Assembly: GCA_031761875.1 (NCBI GenBank)
Contig: CP134492.1
Coordinates: forward strand, 2,170,001 to 2,234,000
DNA: 64,000 nt
From: Bacillaceae bacterium IKA-2
Lineage (GTDB): Bacteria > Bacillota > Bacilli > Bacillales > Anaerobacillaceae
Direction: 5' to 3'
Both the position numbers and the translations under genes were made by a program. Shown here in pieces: positions 1 to 7,851 of the stretch. The notes below the pieces were generated by a model. That model saw only the letters and a list, made by a program, of their open reading frames with translations, was not told the DNA's origin and made no database searches. Each line of letters begins with the position of its first letter. Within the stretch, counting starts at the first letter, position 1.

Positions 1-25
1 TTGTTATAAAAAGAGGTGAATTAAA

Positions 26-595
26 TTGACAAACAAAAAATCTTCCAAAGAAAAAATCATCGAAACTGCATCTAGACTATTTCAAGAGCAAGGCTATCAT
101 GCAACAGGACTTAACCAAATAACTAAAGAAAGTGGTTCTCCTAAAGGATCTCTCTACCATTATTTTCCTGAAGGGAAGGAGCAACTTGCTAGTGTTGCTG
201 TAGAAAATACAGCTGAGAATGTTGCTCGAAGGATTAAGGCTGGACTAATGGAGGAGGATGACCCTATTAAAGCGATTCAAACGTTTATACTTCATTTAGC
301 CAATGCCTTTGAAGAAAAGGATAAACGAATGGGAAATCCTGTGGCAGCTGTAGCGTTGGAGATGGCAAATACGAGTGAAGTTATCCGTACAGCGTGTGTT
401 GATGCTTATGATATGTGGCATCAAATATTTGCTACAAAACTAATAACAGCAGGGTATGAGGAAGCTCAGGCACAAGAATCTTCGTTAGTAATTAATGCCC
501 TTATTGAGGGAGCATTCATTAATGTAATAATAAGAAAAGACGGAGAGCCTTTACGGCAAATTGCAAAATATATTCCTAATATCTTAAGGAAATAA
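26..595 (+). CDS. TetR family regulator (LmrA/QdoR-like)
   Basis: A 189-residue transcriptional repressor of the TetR family. Residues about 10-55 form the N-terminal helix-turn-helix, with a typical KGSLYHYFPEGKEQL recognition-helix segment, and the rest is the ligand-binding helical domain. Start is TTG at 26, chosen because AAGAGGTG lies just upstream and no ATG is available. The short GSPKGSLYHYFP pattern resembles the LmrA/QdoR (YxaF) subgroup of Bacillus. That fits the perfect operator downstream at 627-646, which probably controls the next operon and possibly this gene by read-back. The inducer is unknown. Family certain, subgroup inferred. Confidence 0.9.
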   Translation: MTNKKSSKEKIIETASRLFQEQGYHATGLNQITKESGSPKGSLYHYFPEGKEQLASVAVENTAENVARRIKAGLMEEDDPIKAIQTFILHLANAFEEKDKRMGNPVAAVALEMANTSEVIRTACVDAYDMWHQIFATKLITAGYEEAQAQESSLVINALIEGAFINVIIRKDGEPLRQIAKYIPNILRK

Positions 596-620
596 AGCTC
601 AACCAAAGTTATGAGCTTTT
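595..620 (+). terminator. Weak stem-loop after tetR gene
   Basis: A 7-bp stem (AAGCTCA / TGAGCTT) with a 10-nt loop follows the stop codon of the TetR gene and ends in a short T run. It is weak and could be incidental; the next promoter and operator begin immediately after it. Confidence 0.3.
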
Positions 621-626
621 ATCCAC

Positions 627-646
627 ATTATATAGACTGGTCTATA
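627..646. promoter_or_regulatory. LmrA/QdoR-type operator
   Basis: TATAGAC-TG-GTCTATA at 631-646 is a perfect 7-bp inverted repeat with a 2-bp spacer. With the upstream AT (from 627) it matches the LmrA/YxaF box known in B. subtilis, AWTATAtagaNYGgTCTA, at every position. It lies 29 bp ahead of the NmrA-like gene and downstream of the TetR gene, so repression of the 675-2782 operon by the TetR protein is the likely role. Confidence 0.8.
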
Positions 647-674
647 AATAAAAAAAGACAGAGGAGAATTTATC

Positions 675-1538
675 ATGGGGAAATCAAGTATTTTAGTTAC
701 TGGTGCAACGGGAAATATTGGATATTATGTAGCTAGTGAGTTAGCCGCTAAAGGGGAAAAAGTTAGAGTCGCGCTGATGGACCCAGAAATAAAAGGAGAA
801 AGGTTTAAGGAGATGGGAGTAGAGATGACGAAATTTGATTTCCTTGACCCTACTCTCTTCCCGGAGGCACTAAATAATGTCAAAAAAATCTTTCTTATTC
901 GACCGCCACAGTTAGCTAAACCTAAAAAAGATATGAAACCGTTTCTGGAAGCAGTAAAGGAAAAAGGAATCGAGCAAATTGTCTTTGTTTCTCTTATGGG
1001 AGTAGAAAAAAATCCAATAGTACCACATCGGAAAATTGAAGATATGATCAGAGATTCAGGAATTGGCTATACGTTTTTACGACCATCCTTTTTTATGCAA
1101 AATTTAAATACCACCCATCGGGAGGATATTTCCTTAAGAAATGAATTGTATATGCCTGTTGGGAAAGCGAAAACGAGCTTTATTGATACACGGGACATTG
1201 CTTCCGTTGCTGCCACTTGTTTAATAGAGGAGGGACACTGCAACAAAGCTTATACGCTAACAGGCGCAAAAGCAATCGACTATAAAAAAGTTGGTGAGAT
1301 TTTATCTAACACCTTGGGTAGAAAAATAGAATACAAAAATCCTCGAACACTGGAGTTTCGCAAAAACTTAATTAAAAGAGGAACAAAAAAGGAATTTGCC
1401 AACGTCATGACGATCCTTTATATCCTGACACGTCTTGGTACAGCAGAAAAAGTTACGGAGGATGTAAGAAATATTTTGAAGAGAGAGCCTATTTCCTTTG
1501 AGCAATATGCAATGGATTTTCAAGAGACTTGGCAATAA
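675..1538 (+). CDS. NmrA-like NAD(P)-binding oxidoreductase
   Basis: A 287-residue atypical short-chain dehydrogenase of the NmrA/NAD(P)H-binding type. The Rossmann motif GATGNIG is at residues 10-16, and the chain has the usual family length of about 280. The active-site tyrosine of classical SDRs is not evident, so it may act as an NAD(P)-dependent quinone or azo-type reductase (YtfG/AzoB-like) or as a redox sensor. ATG at 675 has GAGGAG 9 bp upstream. It is the first gene of a three-gene run with gaps of 28 and 25 bp and lies directly behind the LmrA-type operator. Such TetR-SDR pairs commonly respond to small aromatic or electrophilic compounds; that link is inference. Confidence 0.82.
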   Translation: MGKSSILVTGATGNIGYYVASELAAKGEKVRVALMDPEIKGERFKEMGVEMTKFDFLDPTLFPEALNNVKKIFLIRPPQLAKPKKDMKPFLEAVKEKGIEQIVFVSLMGVEKNPIVPHRKIEDMIRDSGIGYTFLRPSFFMQNLNTTHREDISLRNELYMPVGKAKTSFIDTRDIASVAATCLIEEGHCNKAYTLTGAKAIDYKKVGEILSNTLGRKIEYKNPRTLEFRKNLIKRGTKKEFANVMTILYILTRLGTAEKVTEDVRNILKREPISFEQYAMDFQETWQ

Positions 1539-1566
1539 ACAACTATATAAAAGAGGAGTGGTAACG

Positions 1567-1962
1567 ATGTATAAAGATAAATTTTCGTCTTATTTAAAAA
1601 CAGGTTTAATAGGAGCTGTAATCATTGCAGCTATCGCTAATATGATTTTTATAGTGTCTGGATTAATCTTTGGTCATGACATAAGCTTTATCGGCCAGGA
1701 TCAGGATACACTTTACATCGTTTTTATTACCTTTGCAACAGTGATGGCTTTACTAATAGGGGCAATCCTATTTTATTTTTTACAAAAATATACGAAAAAG
1801 CCTGTAGTTTGGTTTGGAGTAATTGTCTTGTTGGGGTTTCTCTACAATACGTACACGGCGGAAGTAAATTTAGCAGGAGACTATAAAGCAACAGCACATC
1901 TAATCCATGTTATCGTCAGCGGTTTAGCTATTTACCTAGTTCCTAAACTTTCAAATAAATAA
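1567..1962 (+). CDS. Small four-helix membrane protein (DUF6069-like)
   Basis: A 131-residue membrane protein with four predicted transmembrane segments (about residues 10-33, 48-70, 79-97 and 107-127) and almost no soluble part. The frame is open further upstream, but ATG at 1567 is preferred because AGAGGAG lies 9 bp before it and an earlier start would overlap the previous gene. The general pattern resembles DUF6069-type proteins that often sit beside TetR and NmrA genes. Function unknown; it shares the LmrA-controlled operon. Confidence 0.7.
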   Translation: MYKDKFSSYLKTGLIGAVIIAAIANMIFIVSGLIFGHDISFIGQDQDTLYIVFITFATVMALLIGAILFYFLQKYTKKPVVWFGVIVLLGFLYNTYTAEVNLAGDYKATAHLIHVIVSGLAIYLVPKLSNK

Positions 1963-1987
1963 TGATTTTTCAGAATTGAGGGTATTA

Positions 1988-2782
1988 ATGAAAAATAAAC
2001 ATGTCTTTTTCTTCATCCTTGGTCTCGGAATTTTTTTGACGGGCTGTGGCGTGACAACGGAACCTATTGATGAAAATACAACCGGTTTTTTTAGCCAATA
2101 TTTAGTTTATCCCTTTTCCTATTTAATAAAAGTTATTGCTGAATATTTTAATGGAAATTATGGAGTCTCCATCATACTAATGACAATTTTAGTACGTCTG
2201 TGCATCATGCCTATGATGTTGAAGCAATCAAAAAACCAAATTTCCTTAAAAGAGAAAATGGCGGTTATTCAGCCAGAAATTGACAAAATAAAGAAGAAGT
2301 ATGAAGGGAAGAACGATAAACAAATCAAGGAAAAGATACAGCAGGAAACAATAGAGGTGTATTCAAAATTTAAATTGAATCCACTATCTTCATTAGGGTG
2401 TTTGCCTATGCTAATACAATTGCCTATTTTAATGGGATTTTATTTAGCCATTATGAGAACTTCGGAAATAGGAGATCATTCTTTTTTATGGTTTAGCTTA
2501 GGAGAAGCAAATGTATTACTAGCGTTAATTGCGGCGGTTATATATTTCTTGCAATTTCAGACAACACAGTTGGGAATAGAAACACAACAAGGTCAAGGCA
2601 TGATAAAAATGATGGGGTACTTGTCTCCCATCCTAATAGGTGTTTTTTCCTTAACCTTACCAGCAGCCTTACCATTATATTGGACCGTTGGAGGCATATT
2701 CCTAATTCTTCAAACGTTTCTATCCAAATATTTGTATCAAAGCCAGCCTAAAACAGCATTATCAATATCTGTAAAAAAGTAA
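1988..2782 (+). CDS. yidC: Membrane protein insertase YidC/Oxa1 (SpoIIIJ type)
   Basis: Inserts and folds membrane proteins, alone or with SecYEG. The 264-residue product starts at ATG 1988 (GAGGG 5 bp upstream). It has a lipoprotein signal with lipobox LTGC (Cys20), the conserved groove arginine at about residue 70 in ILVRLCIMPMM, the charged hairpin KKKYEGKNDKQIKEK, and the C-terminal membrane segments. Length and lipobox match Gram-positive YidC1/YidC2 (SpoIIIJ/YqjG). It is unusual that the gene is not next to rnpA and jag but ends a TetR-controlled operon, so it is probably the inducible second copy. A strong terminator follows. Confidence 0.9.
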   Translation: MKNKHVFFFILGLGIFLTGCGVTTEPIDENTTGFFSQYLVYPFSYLIKVIAEYFNGNYGVSIILMTILVRLCIMPMMLKQSKNQISLKEKMAVIQPEIDKIKKKYEGKNDKQIKEKIQQETIEVYSKFKLNPLSSLGCLPMLIQLPILMGFYLAIMRTSEIGDHSFLWFSLGEANVLLALIAAVIYFLQFQTTQLGIETQQGQGMIKMMGYLSPILIGVFSLTLPAALPLYWTVGGIFLILQTFLSKYLYQSQPKTALSISVKK

Positions 2783-2831
2783 ACAAAGAGGTCCACCTTC
2801 CAAGGAAAGTAGACCTCTTTGTTTATTTTTT
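2781..2831. terminator. Bidirectional terminator between yidC and hemAT
   Basis: A 13-bp perfect stem (AAACAAAGAGGTC / GACCTCTTTGTTT, 2781-2793 with 2812-2824) is followed by a T run on the plus strand and by A-rich sequence usable from the minus strand. It serves the converging yidC and HemAT genes. Confidence 0.9.
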
Positions 2832-2835
2832 TATG

Positions 2836-4161
2836 CTAACCTAACCCTTCAGATTTAACTATTAACTCATTAGACATTCTTGATAAGCCCTGTGTCATAT
2901 CGTTAATTTCTTGAATTGCAATAACAATTTGATCAAGATCATTTTTATTATACTTAAACATTTCATAGTAATTACCCATCTCCGTATTAACCGTTGTTAA
3001 ACCGGACTTAACTTGGTTCAGTTTTCCTTGTGATGATTTTATCGATTCATTCATTTCATTGATTAAATCAACTAACTCCTCAATACGAGCATTACTTCCA
3101 CTTATATGGTATACGATTTCATTACTCATTTTCTTAGAGTTTTCTGCGAGCTTTCTAACTTCATTTGCAACTACGGCAAATCCCCTTCCTTCTTCCCCGG
3201 CACGAGCGGCTTCTATTGATGCATTAAGAGCTAACAAGTTGGTTTGATCTGCAATATTTTCTATTTCTTTTGTCATTTTTGTTATCTCTACTGCAAACTT
3301 TTTAAGATGATCTGTTTTTGATATAGAGAGGGCTACATGCTCAATTACTTCACCAAATGTAACCAACATTCCATCCATTTCTAACTCATTTTCACTATTT
3401 AACTTTACAAGGTGTTGACTAGTTTTTTGTGTGCTTTCAGTCTCATCTCGCATTTTTACAGCTTTTTCCGTTGTTTCCTTTAAGGAAGCTTCTGTTTCTT
3501 GAACGGATGCAGCTAATTCTTCACTAGTTTCTCTTAATCCCTGCTGTAATTGTAAATTCTTTTGTTCTGCTTCGTATACAGCATCTAATTTAGAATCGAT
3601 ATATTGTTCCACTACTATTTGGGAATCAAGATTAATAATATGGGTAACAGCAACTAGTGTTGTAGCTAATTTCTCAGGATCATGTTGTAGCTTTTCTACT
3701 AAATGAGGAACTAAAAAGGAAGAAATTGTACCATAGGTTGATAGAATCCAACCTATTGTCAATCCATCCATCATATGAATTCTACCCATTTTCTTCCTCA
3801 TATCATGGAAGTTTTCGTCAAACTTGCCACTAAATAAAGTTTTGATATAAGCTTCAAAAACTTTATACAATCGGTCACGAGTCGTATTAATTGTTCCAAC
3901 ATTTCTTAATTCAGGGAACTGGTAAAGGTGATCTAACAACTTATTTAGTACCTCATCAGCTACTTCAATAACACAAGGTCCTGCTTCCTGAAGTGCATCA
4001 AGGTGCTCTTGCTTAAAGCCCATGTATTCCGCACGCTCAGAATATTTTTCGACTAAACCTTTAACTGATGAATGACCTAGCTTCAAGTCAACAGAAGCAC
4101 TATATTTAATTACTTTTTGTTTTGACTTAAGGAAATTTATAATATGTATTCCACCTTTCAA
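2836..4161 (-). CDS. hemAT: Heme-based aerotactic transducer HemAT
   Basis: A soluble oxygen-sensing chemoreceptor that signals through CheA/CheW. Residues about 30-190 form a globin-coupled sensor domain; the probable proximal heme histidine is His129 in the stretch GRIHMMDGL. A coiled coil follows, then a methyl-accepting signalling domain with the hairpin tip ENIADQTNLLALNASIEAARAGEEGRGFAVVANEVRKLAE (split here only by reading). No membrane segment is present. The 441-residue length fits HemAT-Bs (432). The start is unclear: TTG at 4161 has no ribosome binding site upstream, whereas AAAGGTGG lies inside codons 2-4 and would serve an ATT codon at residue 7. Single gene, divergent from the VWA gene. 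Confidence 0.92.
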   Translation of the reverse strand: MKGGIHIINFLKSKQKVIKYSASVDLKLGHSSVKGLVEKYSERAEYMGFKQEHLDALQEAGPCVIEVADEVLNKLLDHLYQFPELRNVGTINTTRDRLYKVFEAYIKTLFSGKFDENFHDMRKKMGRIHMMDGLTIGWILSTYGTISSFLVPHLVEKLQHDPEKLATTLVAVTHIINLDSQIVVEQYIDSKLDAVYEAEQKNLQLQQGLRETSEELAASVQETEASLKETTEKAVKMRDETESTQKTSQHLVKLNSENELEMDGMLVTFGEVIEHVALSISKTDHLKKFAVEITKMTKEIENIADQTNLLALNASIEAARAGEEGRGFAVVANEVRKLAENSKKMSNEIVYHISGSNARIEELVDLINEMNESIKSSQGKLNQVKSGLTTVNTEMGNYYEMFKYNKNDLDQIVIAIQEINDMTQGLSRMSNELIVKSEGLG

Positions 4162-4438
4162 TTTTTAAGTAATAATATTCATTGTATTACAAAAATATAA
4201 CAGTTGTAAAGATTATGTATTATATTGTCATTAAATGTCCATTAAAGCTAATGAGCCTAGAGAGTGATTGGTGTGTATGGATGAAAACGAAAGGGACTCC
4301 GGTGCCTGTGACCCACCCGTTCATATATATAAAGGAACATATGTGATATAGGTACCCACTTCAAAAATCGAGAGGGTTAACAGAAATATTTGGATAAAAT
4401 CAAGTTAGACCTAAAAAATATTTAAAGGAGTCGATAAT
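4162..4438. other. Divergent intergenic region with a GC-richer island
   Basis: These 277 bp between two divergent genes must hold both promoters, though no convincing -35/-10 pair stands out. At about 4262-4322 lies a GC-richer stretch containing GGGACTCCGGTGCCTGTGAC, which contrasts with the AT-rich surroundings and could form local hairpins. I compared it mentally with common riboswitch cores (c-di-GMP, TPP, purine, guanidine, T-box) and found no match. Confidence 0.4.
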
Positions 4439-5680
4439 ATGTCAGTTTCACTTACTCATTCACATCATCGTTTATATGTACCTGTACATGGAATAGAAAG
4501 TAATTATCTTTTGCTTGAAATGAAAGGAAATTCTTTGCAACAGCTAGAACGTTCCCCAATAAACTTGTCTATTGTTTTAGATCGCAGTGGTTCAATGACA
4601 GGCGAACCGCTTCACTTTTGTAAGGAAGCAATAAAATTTGTTATAAACCAATTGACGGAAAAGGATCTATTAAGTGTTGTCGTATTTGACGACCAAGTAA
4701 AAACTGTTTTTGGTCCAGAGAAAGTTATTCATAAAGATTCACTAAAAGGTAAGATTGATCAAATTGAAACGGGAGGGATGACGAATTTAAGCGGCGGTCT
4801 AATTCAAGGGTGCCAACATGTTCTCAAGAAAAATTCAAAAAACTTTGTTAACCGTGTAATTATCTTATCAGATGGAAATGCGAATAGTGGTATTACAGAA
4901 TTTGATCACTTTATGAAGGTAGTTGATGATTACCAAACAGGCGGTGTTATTATTTCATCAATTGGAGTAAGTGACCATTTTGATGAGGAGTTAATGGAAG
5001 GAATAGCAGAGCACGGTAAGGGGAATTTTTACTTTATTGATCAGGTAGAAGAAATTCCAACGATCTTTTCTAAAGAGTTAGACGGACTCTTATCTACGGT
5101 AGCTCAAAATGTTACCTTTACGATTATACCGAAAAATGGCGTTCAAATAAAAACCATATATGGATACCAGTATAAACATGCTGAAGGTGAATTCACATTA
5201 TCATTAGGTGATCTGTTTTCAGATGAAGTGAAATCTATTTTAGTTGAATATTCTTCACCAGCATCTTCTGAAGGGTTGCGTGATGTATTTGATATTAAAT
5301 GGGCATTCGTTGATGTAACGGAAGGCGCAAAAGGCTGTAATTACGAAGTAAATATACCATTGCACTTTACAACTGACCTAAACTTGCTTTCGGAACAGCA
5401 AAACCTCTACGTAGAAAAACAAGTCCAAATTACCAAAGCTGCCGCATCTATTGAGGAGGCAATGAAGCTTTTTGATATAGGTGATATGGAAACAGGGAAA
5501 AATTTGTTGCATAACCAAGCTGTTACTATGGCTTCTATTGCTGAAAAAATAAGTGATTCTGAATTAATGTCGGAATCTGTATTGCTTATGGAAAAAATAA
5601 ACAACTTTGAATACTCAAAGAAAACAAGAAAAGAATTGCATCATCAAAAATATAGACAAATGAAGAGAAAAAAAGAATAG
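4439..5680 (+). CDS. Von Willebrand factor A domain protein
   Basis: A 413-residue cytoplasmic protein without signal peptide. Residues about 42-215 form a VWA domain with an intact metal-ion-dependent adhesion site: DRSGS at 48-52, Thr115 in GGMTNLSGG and Asp145 in ILSDGNA. The rest is a beta-rich domain followed by a helical, charged tail. The layout is that of YfbK/inter-alpha-trypsin-inhibitor-like VWA proteins, which bind Mg2+-dependent protein ligands; the partner is unknown. ATG at 4439 is preceded by AAAGGAG. It stands alone, divergent from HemAT. Confidence 0.85.
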   Translation: MSVSLTHSHHRLYVPVHGIESNYLLLEMKGNSLQQLERSPINLSIVLDRSGSMTGEPLHFCKEAIKFVINQLTEKDLLSVVVFDDQVKTVFGPEKVIHKDSLKGKIDQIETGGMTNLSGGLIQGCQHVLKKNSKNFVNRVIILSDGNANSGITEFDHFMKVVDDYQTGGVIISSIGVSDHFDEELMEGIAEHGKGNFYFIDQVEEIPTIFSKELDGLLSTVAQNVTFTIIPKNGVQIKTIYGYQYKHAEGEFTLSLGDLFSDEVKSILVEYSSPASSEGLRDVFDIKWAFVDVTEGAKGCNYEVNIPLHFTTDLNLLSEQQNLYVEKQVQITKAAASIEEAMKLFDIGDMETGKNLLHNQAVTMASIAEKISDSELMSESVLLMEKINNFEYSKKTRKELHHQKYRQMKRKKE

Positions 5681-5983
5681 TTTGCTAGCTAGTTTATAAT
5701 AATAGAATATGAAATCAATAAAGAAATCGATAGCCGTAACTAATAAAGATAATAATCCAGATAGCGATTTGAAATATGGTAGTAGGGAAGGTAGATCGGA
5801 AGTATTCCTGCCAGGCGGTAGTACAACCCTGTATTTACAAACGTCATTTTGACTTCTCGAATATTGTTGTTTCATAGGATTATTGCACGAGAATGGAGTT
5901 GATAGAGAATAAAATAGAACTTTTAGTTTTGTAGCAAAAGTGTTCAATTTTACTTGACGGTCACACATTTGTTATTCGCACTT
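5681..5983. other. Intergenic region without clear gene
   Basis: About 300 bp. A 47-codon plus-strand reading frame (5709-5852) and a longer minus-strand frame exist, but neither has a ribosome binding site or recognisable motif. I see no gene here. Confidence 0.4.
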
Positions 5984-6182
5984 AAGAGCCAGTTGTCTGG
6001 CTCTTATTTTTTAGGTCTTTAAGGTATTTTTTTAGATTAAATTGGATTTTCTTTTCTGAAAATGTAAGGAAAATGATGATTGGTGAAAGAAAATTAAAGC
6101 CAAAAACGATGATCACAATTCCCCACACAAACCACTCCGTATTTAAAATATGTTGATAAAACCAACTGTTAAAAAGCCACAT
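5982..6182 (-). CDS. Small hydrophobic membrane protein (hypothetical)
   Basis: A 66-residue reading frame with one or two hydrophobic segments (about residues 15-42) and a lysine-rich C-terminal tail, a common layout for small membrane proteins of sporeformers. ATG at 6182 is preferred: AGGA lies 8 nt upstream, while ATGs at 6191 and 6188 lie too close to it. The stop codon falls in the terminator stem. No recognised family. Reality supported mainly by composition and the ribosome binding site, so moderate. Confidence 0.45.
   Translation of the reverse strand: MWLFNSWFYQHILNTEWFVWGIVIIVFGFNFLSPIIIFLTFSEKKIQFNLKKYLKDLKNKSQTTGS
5984..6012 (+). terminator. Rho-independent terminator
   Basis: A perfect 9-bp stem (AAGAGCCAG / CTGGCTCTT) with a TTGT loop is followed by A and a six-T run on the plus strand. 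It could end transcripts from the VWA gene region. It also overlaps the 3' end of the small minus-strand gene. Confidence 0.8.
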
Positions 6183-6290
6183 TCTCATCATCCTAAGAAA
6201 TTAGATTTTATATCGAAAATATTTTGCCCTTATATTGGATAAAACTATACAGAAATAAATTATCGTTTCTCCTCAAAGGAGTTTTCAGTC

Positions 6291-7820
6291 GTGAATCTAA
6301 AGGAGCAGCTAGAGCAAGACGTATTTATCCGACTAAAACAAAATGTTGATAGAATACAAAATATATTAGGTCATTCTTCCGATTTAGTTAAGCGAGAATT
6401 TTTCATCATGGACAATAGTGACTTTGAAGTAACTGTTATTTTTATAGATGGGTTAGTCGATGAGAACCAAATTGACAAAACAATATTATCACCTTTATTA
6501 AATAATAATCGAAATTTACAGTTTCTTAATGAGCTAACAAAAAGTGAAGAAATTGCTCAAGCTCTAACGAAAAAATTACTATTAATTCCTTCTATTAACA
6601 CAGTAATAAAATTTCAAGATGCCATTGATGAATTACTTGCAGGAAGCACACTTTTGTTTGTCGACCATTGTAGTCAGGCATTCGTTTTATCGACGCAAGG
6701 CTGGGATTCACGAGGGATAGAGGAACCTCAAACAGAAACAGTAATTCGCGGCCCACGCGATGGATTTGTTGAATCCATAAGGGTAAACACGTCGTTAATA
6801 AGAAGGCGAATTAGAGATCCGATGTTTCGACTGCAATCAATGAAAATAGGTGAAAGGTCAAAAACAGATGTAGCGATTGCTTATATAGATGGATTAGTTC
6901 GCGAAGGGTTAGTTGAGGAGGTATTAGAAAGATTAAATCGAATAAAAATTGATGCAATTCTAGAAAGTAATTATATTGAAGAATTGATTGATGATGCACC
7001 AACTTCCCCATTTCTAACTGTTCAAGGTACAGAGAGGCCCGATAAAATCTGTGCGGGAATTTATGAAGGGAAAGTAGCGATTATTGTCGATAATACGCCG
7101 TTTGTTTTATTAGTACCTACCCATTTTTGGACATTTTTAAATACAAGTGATGATTATTATACTCACTTTATGATGGCATCATTTAATCGATTAATTAGAT
7201 ATATGGCGTTTATTATTAGTCTAACTTTACCCTCGATGTTTGTGATGCTTGTTTCATTTCATCAAGAGATGATCCCAACTCCGCTAGCAATTACGATTGC
7301 TGCAGGAAGAGAAATTGTCCCTCTACCAATATTGTTAGAAACTATTATAATGGAATTTTCATTTGAGTTAATGCGTGAAGCCGGGTTGCGCATGCCTAAA
7401 CCAATAGGACAAGCAGTAAGCATCGTTGGCTCTTTAATAATTGGACAAGCAGCAGTAGAGGCAGGGTTAGTATCGCCAATCATGGTTATCGTCGTTGCTA
7501 CGACTGGAATTGCTTCATTTGCAATTCCGAATTATTTTGCTTCTTTTTCGATTCGTTTAATCCGTTTTCCGATTTTAATTGCATCTGGAACGCTTGGACT
7601 TTTAGGGTTTTCGACTATTTTCGTCGTTGTCCTTATCCATGCTCTTTCATTACGGTCGTTCGGAGAGCCATATTTAGCTCCTATTTTTCCATTTAACAGT
7701 TCTGATCAAAAAGATACGATGGTCCGTGCACCATGGTGGGCGATAGAAAAAAGACCAGTAGATGTTAAAGACGATCCTGAAAGGGATACTAAAGGGCAAA
7801 AACCCACTCCGAAAAAATAA
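6291..7820 (+). CDS. Spore germination protein, GerA family (A subunit)
   Basis: Subunit A of a GerA-type nutrient germinant receptor in the inner spore membrane. The 509-residue protein has a soluble N-terminal domain (about 1-285), a membrane part with several segments (about 300-450) and a charged C-terminal tail, the usual length being 480-520. Typical family stretches include FVDHCSQAFVLSTQGWDSRG and RGPRDGFVESIRVNTSLIRRR. Start is GTG 6291 with AAAGGAG 9 bp upstream. First gene of an A-C-B operon (gaps 31 and 6 bp). Expression under the forespore factor sigma-G would be expected, but no clear sigma-G promoter is visible. Confidence 0.95.
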   Translation: MNLKEQLEQDVFIRLKQNVDRIQNILGHSSDLVKREFFIMDNSDFEVTVIFIDGLVDENQIDKTILSPLLNNNRNLQFLNELTKSEEIAQALTKKLLLIPSINTVIKFQDAIDELLAGSTLLFVDHCSQAFVLSTQGWDSRGIEEPQTETVIRGPRDGFVESIRVNTSLIRRRIRDPMFRLQSMKIGERSKTDVAIAYIDGLVREGLVEEVLERLNRIKIDAILESNYIEELIDDAPTSPFLTVQGTERPDKICAGIYEGKVAIIVDNTPFVLLVPTHFWTFLNTSDDYYTHFMMASFNRLIRYMAFIISLTLPSMFVMLVSFHQEMIPTPLAITIAAGREIVPLPILLETIIMEFSFELMREAGLRMPKPIGQAVSIVGSLIIGQAAVEAGLVSPIMVIVVATTGIASFAIPNYFASFSIRLIRFPILIASGTLGLLGFSTIFVVVLIHALSLRSFGEPYLAPIFPFNSSDQKDTMVRAPWWAIEKRPVDVKDDPERDTKGQKPTPKK

Positions 7821-7851
7821 AACGGAAATTTGAGAAAGGTAATTGACATAG

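Noticed and set aside
5615-5968. 117-codon minus-strand frame after the VWA gene
   Set aside because: No ribosome binding site, overlaps the VWA gene end, low-complexity Phe/Ser/Leu composition.
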